From assembly GCF_014859565.1 (NCBI RefSeq), contig NZ_JACUUA010000094.1:1-12831 (forward strand): a DNA stretch of 12,831 bases. Direction: 5' to 3'. The stretch is from Marinospirillum sp. GTDB lineage: Bacteria > Pseudomonadota > Gammaproteobacteria > Pseudomonadales > Halomonadaceae. Made by a program: the position numbers and the translations under genes. The notes below the pieces were generated by a model. It was not told the origin of the DNA, searched no databases, and saw only the letters and a program-made list of their open reading frames with translations. Positions 1-7,749 of the stretch are shown one piece after another (the stretch's first letter is position 1; each line of letters starts with the position of its first letter).

Positions 1-9
1 AGTTGGAAG

Positions 10-43
10 CCTCGCCCATGGCGCTTTAGCGCTTAGGGCGGGG
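10..43 (-). terminator. Hairpin just downstream of gatB, possible terminator
   Basis: Arms 10-17 and 36-43 can pair over 8 base pairs (one G-U), and within them GCGC (21-24) and GCGC (29-32) form a second stem closed by a TTTA loop, separated from the outer stem by three unpaired bases on each side. It lies 6 bases past the gatB stop codon. No run of T follows on either strand, so it is not a textbook intrinsic terminator; it may instead protect the 3' end of the message. The window edge hides what lies further downstream. Confidence 0.4.
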
Positions 44-48
44 AGCAG

Positions 49-1497
49 TCACCCGTCGAGCTTTTTCGCCAGCAGTTGGTTAACAGCCTGAGGATTGGCG
101 GTGCCTTTGGAGGCTTTCATGACTTGGCCGACAAAAAATCCGACCATCTTGCCGCGTTTTTCCGGTTCGGCGGCACGGTACTGCTCCACTTGAGTTGGGT
201 TGGCGGCCAGCACTTCATCAATCACTGCTTCAATGGCACCGGTATCGGTGACTTGTTTTAAGCCTCTGGCCTCAATGATTTCATCAGCAGTCAGACCTTC
301 ACCAGCCCAGAGGGCAGCAAAGACTTGTTTGGCTGCTTTACCGTTGATTGTGTCATCCTGCAGGCGTTTCAGCAGTCCGGCCAGTTGTTCCGGTGCTACC
401 GGCGCCTGTTCAATCTCGATGCCATCACGGTTCAGCTGGGCAGAGAGTTCACCACTGATCCAGTTGGCGGCCAGTTTGGCATCACCACTCAGCTCCACCA
501 CCCGGTCAAAATACTCGGCCAGTGCACGGCTGCTGGACAGCACGCCCGCGTCGTATTCGGATAATCCCATTTGTTCGGTGAAGCGTAAGCGTTTCTGCTC
601 GGGCAGTTCCGGCAGGGTTTCTTTCAGGTGCTGGATATAGGCATCATCCAGCTCTATTGGCAGCAGATCTGGGCAGGGGAAATAACGGTAATCGTTGGCT
701 TCTTCCTTGGAACGCATGGCGCGAGTTTCATCCAGATCCGGATCATACAGACGGGTCTGCTGAATCACACGGCCACCATCTTCGATCAGTTCGATCTGGC
801 GCTGGATTTCGTGATTGATGGCTTTTTCCACAAAACGGAAGGAGTTGACGTTTTTGATCTCACAACGAGTACCGAGCTTTTCCTGACCCTTGGGACGCAC
901 AGAAACGTTGGCATCACAACGCAAGGAGCCTTCCGCCATGTTGCCATCGGAGATACCAAGGTAGGTGACAATTGAGTGAATGGACTTAAGGTAAGCGACA
1001 GCCTCTTTGGCAGAGTTCATGTCCGGCTCGGAAACAATCTCCAGCAGCGGTGTACCTGCGCGGTTCAGATCCACACCGGTCATACCGTGGAAGTCTTCGT
1101 GCAGGCTTTTACCGGCATCTTCTTCCAGGTGGGCATGGTGAATGCGTACCCGTTTGATGCCGCCATCTTCCAGCGGGATATCCAGATAACCCAGACCGAC
1201 AATTGGCTCAGCCATCTGGCTGGTCTGATAACCTTTTGGCAGATCGGGATAAAAGTAATTTTTACGTTCAAAACTGGAGCGCTGAGGAATCTCGGCATGA
1301 ACCGACAGGCCGAACTTGATGGCCATTTCCACGGCTTTTTCGTTCAGCACCGGTAATACACCGGGCATACCCAGATCGATCACACAGGCCTGGGTGTTGG
1401 GCTCAGCACCAAAAGCAGTGCTGGCACCGGAGAAAATCTTTGACTGAGTGGCGAGCTGTACGTGTACTTCCAGCCCAATAACCGCTTCCCATTGCAT
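49..1497 (-). CDS. gatB: Aspartyl/glutamyl-tRNA(Asn/Gln) amidotransferase subunit B
   Basis: GatB is the subunit of cytoplasmic GatCAB that binds the misacylated tRNA, activates the Asp or Glu side chain with ATP and receives ammonia from GatA to give Asn-tRNA or Gln-tRNA. The 482 residues are full family length. Family signatures are visible: IGLEVHVQL near residues 7-15, [11 protein letters not shown] at 81-91, HLEEDAGKS at 123-131, [17 protein letters not shown] at 143-159 and [11 protein letters not shown] at 192-202; the C-terminal third is the helical YqeY-like tRNA-binding tail. The ATG is preceded by AAAAGG 8 bases upstream. It is the last gene of gatC-gatA-gatB, but 270 bases separate it from gatA, so it may depend on read-through or on its own promoter in that gap. 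Nothing in the protein looks damaged. Confidence 0.98.
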   Translation of the reverse strand: MQWEAVIGLEVHVQLATQSKIFSGASTAFGAEPNTQACVIDLGMPGVLPVLNEKAVEMAIKFGLSVHAEIPQRSSFERKNYFYPDLPKGYQTSQMAEPIVGLGYLDIPLEDGGIKRVRIHHAHLEEDAGKSLHEDFHGMTGVDLNRAGTPLLEIVSEPDMNSAKEAVAYLKSIHSIVTYLGISDGNMAEGSLRCDANVSVRPKGQEKLGTRCEIKNVNSFRFVEKAINHEIQRQIELIEDGGRVIQQTRLYDPDLDETRAMRSKEEANDYRYFPCPDLLPIELDDAYIQHLKETLPELPEQKRLRFTEQMGLSEYDAGVLSSSRALAEYFDRVVELSGDAKLAANWISGELSAQLNRDGIEIEQAPVAPEQLAGLLKRLQDDTINGKAAKQVFAALWAGEGLTADEIIEARGLKQVTDTGAIEAVIDEVLAANPTQVEQYRAAEPEKRGKMVGFFVGQVMKASKGTANPQAVNQLLAKKLDG

Positions 1498-1527
1498 AGT
1501 GCAAACCTTTTCTGAAAATGATCAATA

Positions 1528-1767
1528 ACGAGTTCTGGTAAGGTGCCAGACTTCACTTTGGCCGGTATGTCTGCATTTGTGGACGCTGCGCTGATGTCAC
1601 GGCAAGGGGTTGCTGCGAAAAGCGAAGGCCACTAACGCATCCTGCTCTCGTGGCATTGGCACATCCATGTGCGGCACAGGAGTGCGCAGCGCGGCGTTCG
1701 AGGCATGGATAGCCGAACACGCCGGGCAGTAGCACCGCTTGCAGTAGTGACATCATCCTGTCATGCA
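1528..1767. repeat. Repeat-like insertion between gatA and gatB
   Basis: The gatA-gatB junction, usually short in related bacteria, here holds about 240 bases that look unlike their neighbours: richer in G+C, with many CpG/GpC words and inverted repeats such as ATCCATG (1663-1669) against CATGGAT (1704-1710), CTGG/CCAG around 1536-1550, and TGACA (1748-1752) against TGTCA (1759-1763). A 71-codon minus-strand reading frame (1553-1768) starts with an ATG that overlaps the gatA stop as TAATG, but it has no recognisable domain, is rich in Cys, Arg and Ala in its first half, and has no convincing family resemblance. I read the segment as a dispersed intergenic repeat that has become an untranslated or poorly translated spacer. 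With only one copy in the window, repetition cannot be shown; a small unknown gene coupled to gatA is the alternative. Confidence 0.4.
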
Positions 1768-3219
1768 TTACTTGAGTTCCGGAGCCTTAAGGTGGAAATC
1801 CGTGACCTGCTGGAACTGGTGTGCCACGTTCAGCAGTCGCCCTTCATCAAAATGGTTGCCAATCAGCTGCATCCCCACTGGACGCCCCTCAACAAAACCA
1901 GCAGGAACGGACATGGCAGGTAGTCCGGCCAGGTTCACACCGAGGGTGTAAATATCTTCAAGGTACATCTGTACCGGATCGCTGGTTTTGCTGCCCAGAT
2001 CCCAGGCCGGAGTTGGAGTGGTTGGAGCCAGCAGCAGATCCACTTCGTTGAAGGCTTTCTGGAAATCCTGAGTAATCAGGCGCCTTAACTGTTGTGCTTT
2101 GCGGTAATAAGCATCATAAAAGCCTTCCGACAGGGCATAGGTGCCAATCAGGATACGGCGTTTAACTTCATCACCAAAACCTTCACTGCGTGAACGCTTG
2201 TAGAGGTCTTCCAGATCTTTTGGATCTGCACAACGATGACCAAAACGTACACCATCAAAACGCGACAGGTTGGAGCTGGCTTCAGCTGGTGCAATCACGT
2301 AATACGCAGGAATTGCCAGACGAGTCAGTGGCAGGCTGACTTCCTTGACACTGACACCAAGTTTTTCCAGTTCACTGATGGCCGCTTGCAGGCGCTCCGC
2401 CATCTGTGGATTTAAGTCAGCACCAAAGTATTCTTTTGGCAGGCCGATGGTCAGGCCTTGCAGGGGTTCATCCAGCAGGTTCTGGTAATCCGGTACGGTA
2501 CGCTGGATGCTGGTGGAATCCCGTTGATCAAAACCGGCCATGTGTTGCAGCAGCAGGGCGCAGTCCTGTGCTGATCGTGCCATTGGGCCAGCCTGATCCA
2601 GACTGGAGGCATAAGCGACCATACCCCAGCGGGACACGCGACCGTAGGTGGGTTTGATGCCGGTGATACCACAAAAAGCAGCCGGCTGACGGATGGAGCC
2701 GCCGGTATCGGTGCCGGTAGCAGCAGGCACTAAGCGAGCGGCCACAGCAGCAGCAGAACCACCGGAAGAACCGCCGGGCACGGCATTCAGGTTCCAGGGG
2801 TTTTTTACGGCACCATAAAAGGAGCTTTCGTTGGAGGAGCCCATGGCGAACTCATCCATATTGGTTTTGCCCAGTGACACTGTACCGGCCTGTGCCAGTT
2901 TTTCGACTACAGTGGCGTTATAAGGCGCAATAAAATGGTCAAGGATGCGTGAGCCGCAGGCGGTTTTTACCCCTTCGGTACAGAACAGATCCTTGTGAGC
3001 AATGGGTATGCCGGTCAGTGGTGTGTGTGTTTCTTCCGCCAGCTGGCGATCAGCGGTACGGGCGGCATCCAGAGCTTCTTTTTCTGTCACTGTAATCAGT
3101 GCGTTAAGCCTGGGATTAAGTGATTCAATGCGCTGCAGAAAGGCCTGTGTCAGTTCAACGCTGGAAAATTTGCGTTCAGAAAGGCCCTGGGCCATCTGGG
3201 TAAGGCTGAGGTCTAGCAT
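1768..3219 (-). CDS. gatA: Aspartyl/glutamyl-tRNA(Asn/Gln) amidotransferase subunit A
   Basis: GatA is the glutaminase half of GatCAB; it hydrolyses glutamine and passes ammonia through a tunnel to GatB. It is an amidase-signature enzyme of 483 residues, normal length. The Ser-cisSer-Lys triad is intact: Lys76 in IPIAHKDLF, the cis-Ser in GGSSGGS (Ser151 by alignment with the spacing known for Staphylococcus aureus GatA) and the nucleophile Ser175 in [10 protein letters not shown]. The chosen ATG has AGGA 6 bases upstream. gatC ends 36 bases before it, so the two are almost certainly co-transcribed. The stop codon TAA overlaps an ATG of the unknown frame in the following spacer. In relatives with GlnRS and a non-discriminating AspRS the complex serves mainly Asn-tRNA; which tRNA it serves here cannot be told from this window. 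Confidence 0.98.
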   Translation of the reverse strand: MLDLSLTQMAQGLSERKFSSVELTQAFLQRIESLNPRLNALITVTEKEALDAARTADRQLAEETHTPLTGIPIAHKDLFCTEGVKTACGSRILDHFIAPYNATVVEKLAQAGTVSLGKTNMDEFAMGSSNESSFYGAVKNPWNLNAVPGGSSGGSAAAVAARLVPAATGTDTGGSIRQPAAFCGITGIKPTYGRVSRWGMVAYASSLDQAGPMARSAQDCALLLQHMAGFDQRDSTSIQRTVPDYQNLLDEPLQGLTIGLPKEYFGADLNPQMAERLQAAISELEKLGVSVKEVSLPLTRLAIPAYYVIAPAEASSNLSRFDGVRFGHRCADPKDLEDLYKRSRSEGFGDEVKRRILIGTYALSEGFYDAYYRKAQQLRRLITQDFQKAFNEVDLLLAPTTPTPAWDLGSKTSDPVQMYLEDIYTLGVNLAGLPAMSVPAGFVEGRPVGMQLIGNHFDEGRLLNVAHQFQQVTDFHLKAPELK

Positions 3220-3255
3220 GAGATGTCCTGAATTCCTGTCATAAGGCGTGGGGGC

Positions 3256-3543
3256 TTATTCGATCACCCGTGGCACCAGATAAAGACCGTTTTCCGTGGC
3301 GGGTGCAATTTTTTGCAGAGTGTCGCGCTGGTTGGTTTCGGTCACTTCATCAATACGCAGGCGCTGGGTGGCATCCATGGGATGAGCCATGGGTAAGACA
3401 CCATCAGTGTTTATGCCTTGCATTTCGTCCACCAGAGCAAGAATGCTGCTCAGTGCCTGAAGGTAAGGGGTGGTTGCTTCCGGTTCTATGTTAAGGCGTG
3501 CCAGATGGGCAGCCTTGTGAAGGTCTTCTGCTTTGAGCGTCAT
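3256..3543 (-). CDS. gatC: Aspartyl/glutamyl-tRNA(Asn/Gln) amidotransferase subunit C
   Basis: GatC is the small non-catalytic subunit that wraps around the GatA-GatB interface and stabilises the complex. The 95 residues match the family length. The N-terminal helix with the pattern VxxxAxLARLxI is seen as LHKAAHLARLNIEPE (about 8-22), followed by a helix ending LVDEMQGINTDGV and the extended segment containing PMAHP (about 51-55), then the C-terminal part ending in LVPRVIE. The ATG has AAGG 7 bases upstream. It is the first gene of the minus-strand operon and is transcribed away from mreB. Confidence 0.96.
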   Translation of the reverse strand: MTLKAEDLHKAAHLARLNIEPEATTPYLQALSSILALVDEMQGINTDGVLPMAHPMDATQRLRIDEVTETNQRDTLQKIAPATENGLYLVPRVIE

Positions 3544-3585
3544 GGATATACCTTAAATGCAGGTTGAGTCGCTGCTGAGATGCAA

Positions 3586-3594
3586 AGAATAACA
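3586..3594 (-). promoter_or_regulatory. Candidate extended -10 element for gatCAB
   Basis: Reading the minus strand, TGTTATTCT fits an extended -10 (TGn followed by TATTCT, four of six bases matching TATAAT). Transcription would start near 3579, leaving a leader of about 35 bases before the gatC ATG. No good -35 hexamer lies 16-18 bases upstream, as is usual when an extended -10 carries the promoter. This is pattern matching only. For the plus-strand gene mreB, TAAACT around 3660-3665 could be a -10, but I see no convincing -35 and do not list it separately. Confidence 0.35.
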
Positions 3595-3728
3595 CAAGGT
3601 CGCTGATCTGTTTATGGCAGTTTTCTGTAAAACCTGTCTTTATTTGCTGTGAGTTAAGGTAAACTAGCTTGCTCTGAACCCTTCAGGTTGCTAGAGTTTC
3701 CGCCCAGCGCCGGGATTTAACAGGATAG

Positions 3729-4778
<1,050 letters not shown>

Positions 4779-4799
4779 AATCACAGTACAGTTCGCTTT

Positions 4800-4831
4800 G
4801 AAACGCCCCTCTGCCAAGAGCGAGGCGTTTC
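4800..4831 (+). terminator. Hairpin between mreB and mreC, leaky terminator or attenuator
   Basis: GAAACGCC (4800-4807) pairs perfectly with GGCGTTTC (4824-4831), and CTC (4809-4811) can pair with GAG (4818-4820) inside. The following bases TTTGCGTTTAA are T-rich but broken by GCG, so termination should be partial. Position 22 bases after the mreB stop and 44 bases before the likely mreC start suits a device that yields abundant mreB message and less mreCD. In Escherichia coli most mreB transcript is known to be monocistronic, which fits by analogy. Confidence 0.6.
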
Positions 4832-4875
4832 TTTGCGTTTAATGCCGGTTGTTGACCAGTTGCGAGGATAGAGTT

Positions 4876-5754
4876 ATTAAGCAGTTATTTGCCAAGGGTC
4901 CTTTTCTCGGTTATCGCCTGATGTTTGCAGTGGTGCTTGGAGCTTGTCTGATGGTAGCGGAACACCGCTTCTCAGAAGTAGCAACGGCGCGCTCCTGGAT
5001 CACCCTGATTGTTACTCCTCTGCAGTGGGCGGCAGATGCACCTGGACGCGTCTGGGGCTGGTCATCGGATAGTCTTGCCAATCGCAACCTGTTACTGGAA
5101 GAAAACCGCGAGCTGAAATCTCAGGCGTTGATCCTTGCTGAACGCAGTCAGATCATGGCGGCAGTGGCGGCAGAGAACGTACGACTTCGAGAACTACTCA
5201 ATGCTTCCCACCGCTCTGAAATTCGCTTTATCACTGGTGAGTTGATCGGGGTGAATTATGATCCTTTCTCCCAGCAGGTCATCATCAACCGGGGTCGACA
5301 GGATGATGCCTATATTGGTCAGCCGGTGGTGGATGCCGCAGGTATCATGGGGCAGCTGGTATCCGTCACGCCTTATACCAGTCGCTTGTTATTGATTTCT
5401 GACATTAATCACGCCATTCCAGTCCAGGTTAACCGTAATGGCCTGCGATTTATTGCCCAGGGTACCGGACGAGCGGACGAGCTGCGACTGAGCCATGTTC
5501 CGGAAACAGCTGATCTGCGAGAAGGGGATCTGCTGATTACCTCCGGGCTGGGTGGGCGTTTTCCTTTTGGTTATCCGGTTGCGGTCATTGAAGAAATTTC
5601 CCATCAGCGCGGTGAACCCTTTATGGATGTGGTTGCAAAACCCCTTGCCCAGCTGGATCGCAGTCGTTACGTGTTATTGTTGTTCCACCAGCTGAGTGGT
5701 TCAGACCCGGAGCTGCTGGAAAAAGCACAACCAAGGAGATCAACGGATGGCTGA
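4876..5754 (+). CDS. mreC: Rod shape-determining protein MreC, probable AUU start
   Basis: MreC is a bitopic inner-membrane protein whose periplasmic domain binds PBP2 and couples it to MreB. From the chosen start it has 292 residues: a short cytoplasmic tail (KQLFAKGPFLGYR), a membrane segment about 15-28, a coiled coil about 64-108 (LLLEENRELKSQ onward) and the beta-rich periplasmic domain with conserved stretches such as GVNYDPFSQQVIINRG and DAAGIMGQLVSV. The start is unusual. The frame opens with TTG at 4849 but that codon lacks a ribosome site and would add nine residues (LTSCEDRVI, after the initiator) that the family does not normally have. GAGGA at 4864-4868 sits 7 bases before ATT at 4876, and translation from there gives the usual N-terminus. 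The next in-frame ATG (4921) is inside the membrane segment. The 3' end overlaps mreD by 8 bases. Confidence 0.95.
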   Translation: MKQLFAKGPFLGYRLMFAVVLGACLMVAEHRFSEVATARSWITLIVTPLQWAADAPGRVWGWSSDSLANRNLLLEENRELKSQALILAERSQIMAAVAAENVRLRELLNASHRSEIRFITGELIGVNYDPFSQQVIINRGRQDDAYIGQPVVDAAGIMGQLVSVTPYTSRLLLISDINHAIPVQVNRNGLRFIAQGTGRADELRLSHVPETADLREGDLLITSGLGGRFPFGYPVAVIEEISHQRGEPFMDVVAKPLAQLDRSRYVLLLFHQLSGSDPELLEKAQPRRSTDG

Positions 5755-6235
5755 TAGAAAACTTCAGGGCTTCTGGTTGATTCAACTGACTTTCCTGCTG
5801 GCGCTGTACCTGCAGGCACTGCCAATGCCACCCTCCCTGCTTTATGTACGGCCGGAATGGTTAAGTTTGGTATTGATCTTCTGGTCACTTAACCTGCCGC
5901 AGCGTGTTGGTATCATGCATGGTTTTGGCTGGGGCCTGCTGCTGGATCTGGTGGAAGGTACATTAATGGGGCATAACGCCATTGCACTGGCCTTGCTGGG
6001 TTTCCTCTCCAACCGGTTTTACCAGCGTATTCGTATGTATTCGATGTTAAAACAATCTGCCTTGGTGTTTTTGCTGATCGGTATCAGCCAATTGGTGTTC
6101 CAGTGGCTGCAAGGGATCTTTGGTGCCATGTCAGGTATAGGTTTCCTGTTGCTGCCCGCCTTGATTTCGGGTGTGTTGTGGAGCTGGCTGTACATCCTTC
6201 TGAATGGTTTGAAACGGCGTTTTGCCCTGATCTGA
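5747..6235 (+). CDS. mreD: Rod shape-determining protein MreD
   Basis: MreD is a multi-pass inner-membrane protein that works with MreC, RodA and PBP2 in side-wall peptidoglycan synthesis. The 162 residues are almost wholly hydrophobic with about five membrane segments (near 9-25, 33-50, 57-72, 75-88, 103-123 and 130-152, some short). The conserved cytoplasmic-face signature is visible as GLLLDLVEGTLMGHNA near 64-79. The start at 5747 was chosen over an upstream in-frame ATG (5696) because AAGGAG lies 8 bases before it and because the upstream extension would overlap mreC by 59 bases and is unlike the family. ATGGCTGA overlap with the mreC stop implies translational coupling. Confidence 0.95.
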   Translation: MADRKLQGFWLIQLTFLLALYLQALPMPPSLLYVRPEWLSLVLIFWSLNLPQRVGIMHGFGWGLLLDLVEGTLMGHNAIALALLGFLSNRFYQRIRMYSMLKQSALVFLLIGISQLVFQWLQGIFGAMSGIGFLLLPALISGVLWSWLYILLNGLKRRFALI

Positions 6236-6279
6236 TCAGAAAAGCACAACAACCAACACGGCAGTGAACAGGTGGCGCA

Positions 6280-7746
6280 ATGAGTGAAGAAATCCTGATC
6301 AACATTACCCCCATGGAAACCCGGGTTGCCCTGGTCGAAAATGGTGTATTACAGGAAGTCTATATCGAGCGTACCCGTCGTCGGGGCATCGTTGGCAATA
6401 TCTACAAGGGCAAGGTAGTACGCGTATTGCCGGGGATGCAGGCCGCCTTTGTGGATATTGGGCTGGATCGTGCAGCTTTTATCCATGTGGCTGAAGTGGC
6501 TCGTCCTGGTAACAACGATCAGCAGGGTGAACCCCTGATTGCCAGTCTGCTGCACGAAGGTCAGAGTCTGGTGGTGCAGGTCACCAAGGATCCCATTGGC
6601 ACCAAGGGTGCAAGACTCACCACTCATCTTTCCATCCCTTCCCGTTATCTGGTGTACATGCCAAAAACACCTCATGTGGGTGTTTCTCAGAGAATTGAAC
6701 AGGAAGCCGAACGTGAGCGTCTGAAAAACCTGGTTGGACAGGGTATGTCAGAAATTGCCGCAGATGAGCAGGGTGGTTTTATTCTGCGCACTGCAGCAGA
6801 AGGGGTGGGTAGTGAAGAAATCCTGGCTGATATTCACTTTTTACATCGGGTCTGGCAAGCCGTGGAACGGCGTATCAAGCGTGAAACCGGAATCTGTTGT
6901 GTATATGAAGACCTGCCATTGTTCATGCGTTCCATGCGGGATTTTGTCCGCCCCGAGCTGGAAAAAATTCGCATCGATTCTCGGGAAAATTTCCACAGGT
7001 TACAGGAGTTTGTGCAGGAGTTTGTACCTCTGCTGGACAACAAGCTGGAATACTACCCCGGTGAACGCCCAATTTTTGATCTTTACAGTGTTGAAGATGA
7101 AATCCAGAAAGCACTGGGTCGCAAGGTGCAGCTGAAAAGCGGCGGTTATCTGGTGATTGACCAGACTGAAGCCATGACCACCATTGATGTGAACACCGGT
7201 GGTTTTGTCGGGCACCGTAACCTGGAAGAAACCATTTTCAAAACCAACCTGGAGTCGGCTGCCGCCATCGTGCGACAGCTGCGATTACGCAATCTGGGTG
7301 GCATCATTATTATCGACTTTATTGATATGGATGATGCTGAGCACCAGCGTCAGGTGTTGCGCCTGCTGGAACGCAACCTGGAGCGGGATCATGCCAAAAC
7401 CAAACTGTCTGGTGTCACCGAACTGGGTCTGGTACAAATGACCCGCAAGCGCACACGAGAAAGTCTGGAACAAATTGTCTGTGAGCCTTGTCACTTGTGT
7501 CAGGGACGCGGCACCTTAAAAACTCCAGAATCCGTCTGTTATGAAATCCTGCGTGACCTGTTACGAATGGATCGTGCGTATGGCGGAGAAGCCTATCTGG
7601 TGATGGCGGGACAAGCCGTGGTTGATCGTTTTCTGGATGAGGAGTCCGCTGCTGTGGCTGATCTTGAGTTATTTATTGGCAAAACCATACGTTTTCAGGT
7701 TGAAACGCTCTATTCCCAGGAGCAATTCGATATTGTTCTGCAGTAG
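6280..7746 (+). CDS. rng: Ribonuclease G
   Basis: RNase G is an RNase E family endonuclease that matures the 5' end of 16S rRNA and cleaves some mRNAs in the cytoplasm. The 488 residues match E. coli RNase G, and there is no long C-terminal scaffold as in RNase E. Domains in order: an S1 RNA-binding domain about 38-120 (KGKVVRVLPGMQAAFVDIG), a 5'-sensor/RNase H-like part, then the DNase I-like catalytic part with the metal-binding Asp303 and Asp346 and with Asn305 (TTIDVNTGG, IIIIDFIDM), and the Zn-link Cys404-x-x-Cys407 in CEPCHLCQGRG. AGG lies 7 bases before the ATG. It is 44 bases after mreD; the maf gene that sits between them in Pseudomonas is absent. yhdP begins 3 bases after the stop codon. 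Confidence 0.97.
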   Translation: MSEEILINITPMETRVALVENGVLQEVYIERTRRRGIVGNIYKGKVVRVLPGMQAAFVDIGLDRAAFIHVAEVARPGNNDQQGEPLIASLLHEGQSLVVQVTKDPIGTKGARLTTHLSIPSRYLVYMPKTPHVGVSQRIEQEAERERLKNLVGQGMSEIAADEQGGFILRTAAEGVGSEEILADIHFLHRVWQAVERRIKRETGICCVYEDLPLFMRSMRDFVRPELEKIRIDSRENFHRLQEFVQEFVPLLDNKLEYYPGERPIFDLYSVEDEIQKALGRKVQLKSGGYLVIDQTEAMTTIDVNTGGFVGHRNLEETIFKTNLESAAAIVRQLRLRNLGGIIIIDFIDMDDAEHQRQVLRLLERNLERDHAKTKLSGVTELGLVQMTRKRTRESLEQIVCEPCHLCQGRGTLKTPESVCYEILRDLLRMDRAYGGEAYLVMAGQAVVDRFLDEESAAVADLELFIGKTIRFQVETLYSQEQFDIVLQ

Positions 7747-7749
7747 GTC

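Noticed and set aside
200..640. 146-codon plus-strand frame inside gatB
   Set aside because: Ser/Ala-rich low-information product fully covered by the well-conserved gatB on the other strand.
5721..6250. Direct repeat AAAAGCACAAC at 5721-5731 and 6240-6250, flanking mreD
   Set aside because: Eleven A-rich bases, one copy inside coding sequence; too short to mean a mobile element, and mreD is in its normal place.
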